From contig NC_003106.2 of NCBI RefSeq assembly GCF_000011205.1, forward strand, positions 1,688,001 through 1,752,000: 64,000 nucleotides of DNA, in the 5' to 3' direction. The stretch comes from Sulfurisphaera tokodaii str. 7 (GTDB lineage Archaea > Thermoproteota > Thermoprotei_A > Sulfolobales > Sulfolobaceae). Position numbers and translations under genes: made by a program. Shown in pieces: positions 41,301 to 48,984 of this stretch. The first letter of the stretch is position 1. The number at the start of each line of letters is the position of its first letter. The notes below the pieces were generated by a model, which was given only the letters and a program-made list of their open reading frames with translations, was not told where the DNA came from and did not search any database.

Positions 41301-41663
41301 ATGAAGTGGGCTCTACTCCTCTTCCTAACCCTTCTAGTCCTACCTATCGTATCTTTAGCCTTTTATCGCTACGGCGGTGGCGGAGGCTTCAGCTACTTTA
41401 AGTACTCTCAGACCGTCATCGTCCAGCCTTCTTCGACGCAAACCGTGAAGGAAAACGGCTCGACACTATCAACGGCGAGTTGGCTCAACCCCTCTTACGT
41501 CGGCGTCTACAACAAGTACTACCTTCAAGTGTTACCCAACGAGGAGTATATCACCAACAACGTTTCGCTCACTCTTTCTATAGCCTCTATCACTCTAAAC
41601 GTTATTTTTCCATTGATGATAAGTAGTAACAGCGAAATTAAAGCTATCTCACTTATAGGTTAA
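41301..41663 (+). CDS. Secreted or membrane protein, last member of the cluster
   Basis: The protein has 120 residues. The signal peptide MKWALLLFLTLLVLPIVSLA precedes a Gly-rich YRYGGGGGFSYFKY and a Ser/Thr-rich region. A C-terminal hydrophobic segment (SLTLSIASITLNVIFPLMIS) follows. It uses a repeat-type promoter shared with the cluster. I do not recognise the family. Higher GC at third positions than neighbours suggests recent acquisition. It could be a truncated member. Confidence 0.6.
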   Translation: MKWALLLFLTLLVLPIVSLAFYRYGGGGGFSYFKYSQTVIVQPSSTQTVKENGSTLSTASWLNPSYVGVYNKYYLQVLPNEEYITNNVSLTLSIASITLNVIFPLMISSNSEIKAISLIG

Positions 41664-41728
41664 TCATATAAACTTCTTATGGGTTTTCACGACGAATCCT
41701 CAAAGGAATTGAAAGATTAATAGTAATA

Positions 41729-41917
41729 TTGGCAGTATCTAGTACGGCTACAATAGCTACAGTAACCGTTACCCTCTCTACTATTATTGCAACAGTTAGA
41801 ACGATAAAACAAACGGCTGAAGACGAGCTTATACCTAAGGGAATATCTAAGGATAATTTAGCTGTTTTAATAGCTGTATCCATAATGATTGCTTCTTTAG
41901 CCTTAAGTAAGCTTTAA
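41729..41917 (+). CDS. Possible small membrane protein
   Basis: A frame open upstream to about 41670, with no ATG and a TTG at 41729, gives 62 residues: a Thr/Ala-rich helix (TATIATVTVTLSTIIATVRT), then IPKGISKDNLAVLIAVSIMI. The two hydrophobic helices suggest a real but perhaps truncated membrane protein. No family is recognised and the start is uncertain. Confidence 0.3.
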   Translation: MAVSSTATIATVTVTLSTIIATVRTIKQTAEDELIPKGISKDNLAVLIAVSIMIASLALSKL

Positions 41918-41984
41918 GTAATAGGTTTAGTTTCAAACTTTGGCACAGTATTCTCTTACATTACTATCACTGTTGTAGTTTCCA

Positions 41985-42019
41985 CGAGAAGAGGAATAAG
42001 AGGTATCAAGCAAGGTCAT
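41985..42019 (-). pseudogene. VapC remnant behind vapB
   Basis: An ATG overlapping the vapB stop (ATGA, 42016-42019) opens MTLLDTSY, the typical start of PIN toxins, after which the frame becomes unrelated sequence. The toxin body is absent. Confidence 0.45.
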
Positions 42020-42243
42020 ATTCTAAACTCCTCATGCATCTTTTTGTGGCTATCCTCTATCTTTTTTATATCCTCATCTGTGAGAATTTCTCTCAATTTA
42101 TCGATTCCCCTTTCTACCTTTTTCTTTCTATACTCCTCTATTAAAAGGAGTAAAAATTCATCCCAACTCATATCTCCTTTTTCAATTTCTAACTTCTCTT
42201 TAACCTCCTCAGAAATGGAAATCGTTGTAAGTTTTCTACTCAT
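42016..42243 (-). CDS. vapB: Orphan ribbon-helix-helix antitoxin, VapB family
   Basis: The protein has 75 residues. KLTTISISEEVKEKLEIEKG is the DNA-binding ribbon and helix, DEFLLLLIEEYRKKK the second helix, followed by an acidic tail (DEDIKKIEDSHKKMHEEF). The family normally precedes a PIN toxin. Here only the first few toxin codons survive beyond the ATGA overlap, so the antitoxin is intact and unpaired. Confidence 0.75.
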   Translation of the reverse strand: MSRKLTTISISEEVKEKLEIEKGDMSWDEFLLLLIEEYRKKKVERGIDKLREILTDEDIKKIEDSHKKMHEEFRI

Positions 42244-42400
42244 AATTAATAATTAGGCTTTATAATTTTATAGCCAAACTGTAATTAAGCATGTGATGAA
42301 TTTTATAACGGGAAGATTTTTGTGAATAAAATCATTAAGTTAGTTGTTGAAGATATACCTACGATAAAATTCTTTTACTCGTATATCTTAGTGTAATAAG

Positions 42401-42712
42401 ATGACTCTAAATCTAATTTATGATCTAATCTCGTTCTTTGGATTTCAGTTTAACGACTTTTGGTCAACAGTGTTAGGATTAAGGGTGGGTGCTGTAGAGC
42501 ATAATCCATTAGCTCGTTCAGTCTCTAAATCATGGATAACATTAGCATTATATAAGTTTGGTCTTGCAGGGTTAGCTTTTTACCTAATTTTCTTAACAAT
42601 ACCAATTAACATTATAAGGACTTATATTATAATAGCTGCAGATGAGCTAGAGTGTCTAGTAACGTTAAATAATATTTTAGTAATTAAACAGCATAAGATG
42701 AATAAAAAGTAA
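42401..42712 (+). CDS. Small membrane protein, DUF5658-like
   Basis: The protein has 103 residues. NDFWSTVLGLRVGAVEHNPL resembles the D..T......G..E.NP signature of DUF5658 membrane proteins. Helix two (ITLALYKFGLAGLAFYLIFL) and a third hydrophobic stretch follow. Function unknown. The promoter contains TTTTACTCGTATATCTTAG upstream. It is a single gene at the left edge of a repeat-rich spacer. Confidence 0.5.
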   Translation: MTLNLIYDLISFFGFQFNDFWSTVLGLRVGAVEHNPLARSVSKSWITLALYKFGLAGLAFYLIFLTIPINIIRTYIIIAADELECLVTLNNILVIKQHKMNKK

Positions 42713-42811
42713 GCGGAGTATTGCATGGTCTGTTAAAGTAGTAATATGTTAAATATCATAGAGATTGGAATGAGATGTTATTTCTATTACATTTAAAAAA
42801 GCAGTTAAATT

Positions 42812-42885
42812 GGACTGTTCTAGACAAGGGAGTGTTCTCAAACAGTTATGAAATTCGAAAATTATTTGTAATATTATATCAAATT
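42812..42885 (+). repeat. R2 repeat, copy a
   Basis: GGACTGTTCT, then GTGTTCTCAAACAGTTATGA and AATTCGAAAATTATTTGTAA. It matches copies at 48513-48565 (same strand), 48788-48838 and 63067-63119 (opposite strand). Noncoding and probably the terminus of an insertion element. Confidence 0.6.
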
Positions 42886-42948
42886 ACCACAAATATTTTT
42901 AATCATCTTTAAATAAATCTCATTTTGTAAGGATAAATAACCTAACTT

Positions 42949-43122
42949 AGTAGTTTAAGGAAATTACCTTACCATAAAAAATCATAATATTTGCTCATGA
43001 ACTAATAAATACTTAGAATTTACTTCCTTACTGTTATAGCTTACTAGAAAGAAATTTCCAGTAAATAAATGGATCTTCCTTATTTTTTAACATAACGTAT
43101 AACTGTAACGATTTTCCTAATA
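42949..43122 (-). repeat. MITE-like repeat, copy C
   Basis: This 174-bp unit is inverted relative to copies A and B. Its forward strand begins AGTAGTTTAAGGAAATTACC and ends CTGTAACGATTTTCCTAATA. It is more diverged in the middle (around 43040-43085). It lies between the DUF5658-like gene and the ABC-linked secreted-protein unit. Confidence 0.75.
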
Positions 43123-43312
43123 AATTAAATGTGTTAATATTATTTATTTCATTGCTAAAACATGTTTGGTTATAGCGGTCTTTCTTTTTGATTCCAAGTT
43201 AAAATCTCTTTATCGAGTAGTCTAAATATCCTAATTATCTCGGGTAAATTCGATCAATTTTAAAGACAGTAATATTTATATATCAATTTGATCAACTAGA
43301 TAACGAGTAAAA

Positions 43313-43800
43313 ATGCTATCCAAAATAGTAAATAAAAACTTGAAAAAAATAGCTATCCTAGATGTACTATCAATAATGATACTACCATTAACGTCGCCAC
43401 TCCTTATTGCATAAACCTATCTAAACTACATAGAGGTTCAGATGAATGTAAAAACATATTTGGATGGGTGGTAGCTTCGGCGTGGTTAACATGGCAATTC
43501 GCGACTAGCGGACAATATATCACGTCACAAGCTCTAGGTCCTTATGGTGCAGCGTCCTACTGGTTCAGCGTATCTGTACAAACAGGAGATGTGACAGAAA
43601 CTGGGAATTGGAATAGTTTACATGCAACTTTTTCAGTCACCATAAGCAATTGGGCTGGACAAAAAATATCGGGTCAGCTATTTAATGATGTATATTATTA
43701 CGGAGGTAATCAAGTTATCGACTACTACGGATTTAATGGTAACATATGTTATGGTAATTCAAATATACTTCCTAATTATTTTAAAATATATAATCGGTGA
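43313..43800 (+). pseudogene. Small secreted protein at the head of an ABC operon (frameshifted)
   Basis: From ATG 43313 a signal-peptide-like start (KKIAILDVLSIMILPLTSPL) hits TAA near 43411. One frame over, the sequence stays open as INLSKLHRGSDECKNIFGWV, then ASAWLTWQFATSGQYITSQA up to 43800. Joined, it is about 162 residues, rich in Trp, Tyr and Gly, with no enzyme motif. A TATA box (ATTTATATATC) lies about 35 bp upstream. The next gene starts 8 bp on, so they form one operon. It could be a peptide toxin or bacteriocin-type substrate of the ABC exporter (inference). Confidence 0.5.
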
Positions 43801-43807
43801 TTGGTAA

Positions 43808-44647
43808 ATGAGAATATCTTTCACAACTATAATTGCATTTGTATTAATATTCTTAGGTATATTCATAAACTTCATACCAACAATAATTTATTACACACAA
43901 GTATATCCTAAGATCCCCCTAAATAGAGTAGAACCAGGGGCTTACTTCACTTACGTAGTGCAAAATTTAGCTATTCCACTAAAATCAACTAACGATAGCG
44001 ACTTTTTATTATCCATATCTCATGCACTCATTAGCGTAACCGTAATGAATAACAACTCTTATAAGGTAACCATAAATGGGTCTTTGTCGATATATGGCTA
44101 CGATTTCGAAAAGACTTACATTGTTGAAAGTAGCTTTGTACTCAACTCTAGTAATCCGTTCATAAAGATGTTATTTGTCAGCGAAGATAAACCTATAGCT
44201 TTAGTGGGCAATAGAACAATAGTGTTAAAAATTAATCCTAGGTATTATACATTCAATACATTCGGTGGGTTAGACCCATACTCAGCGGAATTTACTAAGA
44301 ACGGAGGGCTAATATATTATATACTCTTCAGCGGAGATAAGCTTGTGCTATCTAATTTATTCGTTGGCGGACTGCAGCCTAACGATACTCTTTACGATGC
44401 AACCCATATAGTTTGGAATTTACTCCAACATGTAAACAAAATAAGGGAATTAACCAGCAATATGTCTCCCTTGTTTAACGAGACTTTAATATCAATAGAT
44501 TCCGGATCCTCTAATGTCAAGACTATTAATAACTTGTTTGGCGAGATAGAATGGGACTTCTCGGTAACTTACTTCCCCATAAACATCGTGATGATATTAA
44601 TAGGCATGATAATCATAATCCTTAAGTTTAGAGGGAAGTTGAGTTGA
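43808..44647 (+). CDS. Bitopic membrane protein, possible immunity/accessory subunit
   Basis: The protein has 279 residues. The N-terminal helix (about 7-29) and the C-terminal helix (about 254-273) frame a large outside domain with many N-x-S/T sequons (NSNPF-like patches, NNSYKVTINGSLSIYG). No known family. Its TGA overlaps the TTG start of the ABC ATPase gene by 4 bp (TTGA), indicating tight co-expression with the exporter. Confidence 0.6.
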   Translation: MRISFTTIIAFVLIFLGIFINFIPTIIYYTQVYPKIPLNRVEPGAYFTYVVQNLAIPLKSTNDSDFLLSISHALISVTVMNNNSYKVTINGSLSIYGYDFEKTYIVESSFVLNSSNPFIKMLFVSEDKPIALVGNRTIVLKINPRYYTFNTFGGLDPYSAEFTKNGGLIYYILFSGDKLVLSNLFVGGLQPNDTLYDATHIVWNLLQHVNKIRELTSNMSPLFNETLISIDSGSSNVKTINNLFGEIEWDFSVTYFPINIVMILIGMIIIILKFRGKLS

Positions 44648-45456
44648 TAGTGGAGATCAGCAAAGTCTCTAAATCACTGGGTGGTAAGAGGGTTCTTAAG
44701 GGGATAACGTTAAGGGCAGAAACTAAGAGACTAATCCTACTAGGCCACAATGGCTCAGGAAAAACTACGTTGCTCGCAATTATTTTAGGTCTTCTTAAGC
44801 CTGATTCCGGTTCCGTGAGGCTTAACGGCATTAACCCGTTAGAAAGGAGGGACAAGATACTCAAGCTTGTCTCCTTCGCTTTTGAGAAGCCTAAGTTTGA
44901 CGTGAACTTTAGGGTTAGGGATGTATATGAATTCCTCAAGAATTACGCAGAGAGTGATTGTCTCGAGCTCTTCTGGAACGAAATAGAGCTTTCCAAAATT
45001 AAAGACAGCAAAATTTTGGAACTTTCATCAGGTCAGACTCAGTTACTCCACTTAATGCAAGCTATCTGCAGAAGGTCAGAAATCAAGGTCCTTGATGAGC
45101 CCTTCTCTCACCTAGACTATGTGAGGGCTGGCATAATAGGCGATTATTTAGTCAAGAAGGGGTTCCAGGTCATAATGACTACTCATGTGCCTGAAGAGGC
45201 CGACTGGCTGGCTGATTATGTAGTTATACTTAAGGATGGGGAGCTGGTGTGGAGTGGACAATTTGAGAGGCTCAGCGAGGACGGGTACTATGAGGTTATG
45301 GTCAGAGGTCTTTATGTGCCTCCTGGAGCATTGGCCAAAGTGGGAAATGTTTATATAGTAAAGTCAACTCAGGAGGACTTAGAGAAACTCATGCAGGAGG
45401 GAAAGATATTAGGTTACAAGAGGGCAGGAGTGAGAAGACACTATGAGGTCTATTAG
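44644..45456 (+). CDS. ABC transporter ATP-binding protein
   Basis: The protein has 270 residues from a TTG start. Walker A is GHNGSGKTT, the Q-loop region VSFAFEKPKFDV, the signature LSSGQTQLL, Walker B IKVLDEPFSHLD and the switch His MTTHV. The signature is slightly unusual (SSGQT) but functional in type. It overlaps the permease gene by 14 bp. It has a higher GC content than its surroundings, which hints at transfer. Probably energises export of the adjacent secreted peptide. Confidence 0.88.
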   Translation: MIVEISKVSKSLGGKRVLKGITLRAETKRLILLGHNGSGKTTLLAIILGLLKPDSGSVRLNGINPLERRDKILKLVSFAFEKPKFDVNFRVRDVYEFLKNYAESDCLELFWNEIELSKIKDSKILELSSGQTQLLHLMQAICRRSEIKVLDEPFSHLDYVRAGIIGDYLVKKGFQVIMTTHVPEEADWLADYVVILKDGELVWSGQFERLSEDGYYEVMVRGLYVPPGALAKVGNVYIVKSTQEDLEKLMQEGKILGYKRAGVRRHYEVY

Positions 45457-46204
45457 ATGGTACTTTAAGGGTCTGTTTCCGTTAAAGTTCATGGTATTAA
45501 TAATTACAACCTCCCTATTGCTAGAGTCAGCCGTTTATTTCACCTCTTCAGACCCAAAAATCGGAATACAAAATCTGGTCATGTTAAGTCTAATGCTGAT
45601 AAACCCCTTAGTCCTTATCTCCGCTTTTCTTCATGTTTACAGATCAAAGGAGACCACGCTCTTCGAACTCTCTCTACTGGCAAGCTGGAGAGGAATAGCA
45701 ATAGCCAGAATAGTCTCTGCATTATTATTCGTTTTGATGTTTTGGTCAATACAGTCGTTCTATCTCTTACTTCTGATATTTCTGGCCGAATATAAGGTCA
45801 TAACATTGAACAGTTTCATAATATTGCTGAGTGCTAACACACTCTTGTGGTTGATCCTCACAACTCTGAATTTCTTCGTAAACTACATTAGTATTGGCCT
45901 ATTAATTTCTCTCATGTCAACTAAGACTTCCAGCCTCTTGCTTGGAGCCCTTGTGTTCTTCTTCATGCCATTCTCTGTGATAATTCTGCTATCTAGCTAT
46001 CAAGAAAACGGAATTGAGCTGAGTGGTCCAATGACATACTTCATCTACTTCCTTAATCCTGAGTGGAGTTATATGTTCAATTTGCAGTACCCTAAGTTAA
46101 TTAATCTACACTTAATTCAAGGGTTAACCATAAGTGTTGTGGTTAGTATACTCTTAATCGCAATATATTATCTCGCGTTTATCAAGCTCCAGTTTAAGCC
46201 GTAA
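45443..46204 (+). CDS. ABC-2-like permease
   Basis: The protein has 253 residues with six membrane helices (about 15-33, 48-68, 90-120, 128-150, 160-185 and 220-245). The start overlaps the ATPase gene by 14 bp, so it is the last gene of the 43313-46204 operon. No soluble binding-protein gene is present, consistent with an exporter. Confidence 0.8.
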   Translation: MRSIRWYFKGLFPLKFMVLIITTSLLLESAVYFTSSDPKIGIQNLVMLSLMLINPLVLISAFLHVYRSKETTLFELSLLASWRGIAIARIVSALLFVLMFWSIQSFYLLLLIFLAEYKVITLNSFIILLSANTLLWLILTTLNFFVNYISIGLLISLMSTKTSSLLLGALVFFFMPFSVIILLSSYQENGIELSGPMTYFIYFLNPEWSYMFNLQYPKLINLHLIQGLTISVVVSILLIAIYYLAFIKLQFKP

Positions 46205-46459
46205 AGACTTTTCTAATAATAATCTAAAAGAGTATATAAATTATTCATATAGCGTGATTTTAATAATCTTAAGCTTAATTCTCGAATAGCATTTTACGTA
46301 AAATCCTACGCTTAGAAAGTTTTTAAAAAGTTGTATCTAAGGTAGTGTAAATTGCCTAGTAAATAAAATTATATTTAAACAAAATATCTCAGAATTTAAT
46401 ATAGATATTATCACGGTTATTTATGATAATAACTGAGTATCACGATTTTCCTATAAACG
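46205..46459. other. Spacer with MITE-end scar
   Basis: AT-rich. Contains CACGATTTTCCTATAA at 46441-46456, one mismatch from the MITE end seen at 26099. No gene was recognised. Confidence 0.4.
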
Positions 46460-47320
46460 CTACTCGAACTTGAGATTAATGATCTGAAGATTTTGTAACC
46501 AGATTATAGAGAGATTCCAGTTACCTATAAAGCTGGGTACTCCTTCTGAAATAGCTAAGGATTTTACAGTATTCCAGTATATATCACCAGGATAATTAGC
46601 ATAGCCAAGAGCTAACACTGTTAGGTTATAACTCTTAAGTAGGTTAGTCTCTCGAATAACAAAACTATAATTAGAGAAGGATATTTGACCGGGCGAAGTT
46701 ACTTCTGTACCATAATCCTCGAACAAGACGAAATTTATCATTTTTGATATATTCTCTATCAAGGAAAATCCTCTATTAACCCCTATTATTGCATTAGGAT
46801 AATGACTCCTTGTCCAATTAATTATAGATGTTATTCCTTGAGCGACAAAAGGATATTGCTCTACTACATCAACGTCATCAAACATGACCCCTTGAAATCC
46901 CATAGTCATTACTATAGTCACTTGAGATTCTATGTATTCTTGCCAACTAGGAGAAGAAACATTGACTATGTACTGGTTCCAAAGTTGATCATAGCCTATA
47001 ATTACGTTTGCAGGAGGAGTCAAGTTGCCTAAGCTCATGTTAGCCAGTTCTCCTAGATCAATATAAGCTATCTTAACTGCTTTTATCTCATGCAACTGTG
47101 AGGAGTTAACTTGAGTGGGATCTATTATTACCCAAGAAAAGTTGTTTAATATTTGAATTATTGTAGAATTTATACAACCATAATAAACTGCGAATTTTGG
47201 TTCTATTACTTTAATAGAATGAGTTGGCTTTATTTCATGAGAGACTTTAAGATATAAGTAGGCTGATATTATGGATACTAAAAACAAGGTAAGGAGTAAT
47301 AAGGATACTAATTTATTCAT
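46460..47320 (-). CDS. GH114-like TIM-barrel secreted protein
   Basis: The protein has 286 residues. It has a membrane anchor or signal (about 5-25), then FAVYYGC, WVIIDPTQVNSSQL, IAYIDLGE and MGFQGVMFDDVDVVEQYPF, followed by IGVNRGF and FVLFEDYGTEV. The GF.G...DD.D and FEDYGT features match the glycoside hydrolase 114 / TM1410-like fold (endo-alpha-1,4-polygalactosaminidase family). Likely acts on surface or exo-polysaccharide outside the cell. Single gene. Confidence 0.75.
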   Translation of the reverse strand: MNKLVSLLLLTLFLVSIISAYLYLKVSHEIKPTHSIKVIEPKFAVYYGCINSTIIQILNNFSWVIIDPTQVNSSQLHEIKAVKIAYIDLGELANMSLGNLTPPANVIIGYDQLWNQYIVNVSSPSWQEYIESQVTIVMTMGFQGVMFDDVDVVEQYPFVAQGITSIINWTRSHYPNAIIGVNRGFSLIENISKMINFVLFEDYGTEVTSPGQISFSNYSFVIRETNLLKSYNLTVLALGYANYPGDIYWNTVKSLAISEGVPSFIGNWNLSIIWLQNLQIINLKFE

Positions 47321-47587
47321 ATGTATACATGTAAGAAAGAAGTAATAAGCCTTTGTAAATCAGTATAGTATGAATTATCAGCATTAAGAAACCATTCTGT
47401 AATAATAATTTTATCTATTTACATTTATTATCATTTATTTGGCAAAAAATATATAAAAGAATAATTTTTACTTAATGCAATATCAGCTTATTTCATTTTC
47501 CTCATCACTTACATGAATTATTAGTTCTAAAATAGTAACATAAAAATAAATAAATAAAGAGAAGATGACTTAATTTCTAAGATATAT
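47321..47587. other. Spacer without clear features
   Basis: AT-rich sequence between two minus-strand genes. It holds the promoter region of the GH114-like gene next to 47320. Nothing else is recognisable. Confidence 0.4.
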
Positions 47588-48400
47588 TTAGGTGAAAGTT
47601 ATATTTAATTCTGATCCGGCAGCTTCTTCAATTACATTCTCTATTACTTGAACTCCTTGCCAGATATAAGGTACTACTTTTTTGTTGTATAAGTTCTGCA
47701 TTATATAAGTTCCGTTAGCGTTCTTTAATGGTAATATATTATATAGAGGTCCGTAAGCCATATAAGTTCCGTTAGGACCAGTAATAACGAGAACTGTTAC
47801 TATATGACCTTTTAGAATTGCTAAAGGTTCACTAGTGTTCTGGAATATTGCATCTAACTGATAATGCATTACTAGTTGATACAAAGGTGTTGGTAAGAAG
47901 TGCTTTAACTCTTCTGCACCAACTGTTATTAGTTCTCCCTTAGGTATTGGAGTTCCATTAGGAGTTGCATTTAACCATTTATTATACATGTAAATGAAGT
48001 AGAAGTGTACTGGTTCATCCGCTTCATATGGTGTGTAGTTTAAGAAGATTAATCCAGTAGTATTGGGGAATGGTCTGTATGGATTAGAGCTTGCATATAC
48101 ATAAGATAAGCTTCCGTATGCTGACATTATAATATATAATGGCCAAGCATCGGATAATGCTACATGGCATCCTTCCCAACCTATTAAGTAGACATCAACT
48201 TGATGAGGAGGAGCAAAATCCTCAGGTGAGGCATAAAAGAACTTTCCAACTGGAACAGTAGCGTATAGTGGTGGTACAGCATTATTTTGCACTTGATTTA
48301 CTTGAGCTCTTAAATATACTGGTATTGCTGCTGCTATTATAAAGACTAGTATTGCAGTTATTACCATTTTCGATCTTAACCCTTCTTTCATATCCATCAA
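47588..48400 (-). CDS. DUF929 family membrane-anchored protein (second copy)
   Basis: The protein has 270 residues. One membrane helix (about 12-30), then APPHQVDVYLIGWEGCHVAL followed by SDAWPLYIIMSAYG, collinear with APPGKVEVYLVSWVGCPFGA in the protein at 12705. Later ITGPNGTYMAYGP matches ITGPHGTWMIMG. The motif CPFGAS has become CHVALS. Thioredoxin-like extracytoplasmic fold is suspected from the family. A shorter start at the second Met is possible. Confidence 0.8.
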   Translation of the reverse strand: MMDMKEGLRSKMVITAILVFIIAAAIPVYLRAQVNQVQNNAVPPLYATVPVGKFFYASPEDFAPPHQVDVYLIGWEGCHVALSDAWPLYIIMSAYGSLSYVYASSNPYRPFPNTTGLIFLNYTPYEADEPVHFYFIYMYNKWLNATPNGTPIPKGELITVGAEELKHFLPTPLYQLVMHYQLDAIFQNTSEPLAILKGHIVTVLVITGPNGTYMAYGPLYNILPLKNANGTYIMQNLYNKKVVPYIWQGVQVIENVIEEAAGSELNITFT

Positions 48401-48512
48401 TCTATTATTTTATTAAAACTAAAAAAAGTTTTTTCTTTGATTAGACATTATAGTTAAATTTATATTTTTAACTATCTTATCGTGTAATTGGGGTTGAAAT
48501 TGAAAGAAAATG

Positions 48513-48838
48513 TGTAAGTGTTCTTGTGCAATTATGAAATTCAAAAATTGTTTGTAAAAAATATTAGAATAACGTAAAAAGTTAGTTTAACGTTAAGATA
48601 TAAAATTTAAACAAAATTATTATTTTAAAACATTTATATGCAAGGGTATACTAAGGCTTTTAGTTAGAACGAGAGAATGGTTAACTATAGTCTTGCTTGT
48701 TACTCGTCATGTATCCAAGTTTTATAATGGAGAACACCATTAACTGAGGTCTATTTAAGAGAGGTGCAGTATATTGGAGACCTCTTGATATAATTTTACA
48801 AACACTTATCGAATTTCATGATTGTTTGAGAACAGCCC
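48513..48838. repeat. Candidate 325-bp element bounded by inverted R2 repeats (copies b and c)
   Basis: The left end AATTATGAAATTCAAAAATT and right end (reverse strand) AATCATGAAATTCGATAAGT are inverted copies of the R2 repeat. The interior has no ORF but has its own inverted pair GAGGTCT/AGACCTC (48749-48779). Related solo ends are at 42812 and 63067. It resembles a non-autonomous insertion element. Confidence 0.5.
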
Positions 48839-48984
48839 CAAAATACTACTGTCATACAATACAAAATGATGTTTATAAAAAGAATGCTCATAAAAATCAA
48901 GAATCTTGATGTAGTATAATATGTAGTTTTATAAATTACTGTGTTTTGAATAGTCTTATATTTTCCTTATCTTAATTACATCGT

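Noticed and set aside
41677-41883. 68-codon minus-strand frame
   Set aside because: Overlaps the plus-strand membrane frame and has a Val/Ile/Ala composition typical of a shadow. Neither strand is certain.
44628-44939. Minus-strand frame over the ABC ATPase
   Set aside because: Directly antisense to the Walker A region of a clear ABC gene.
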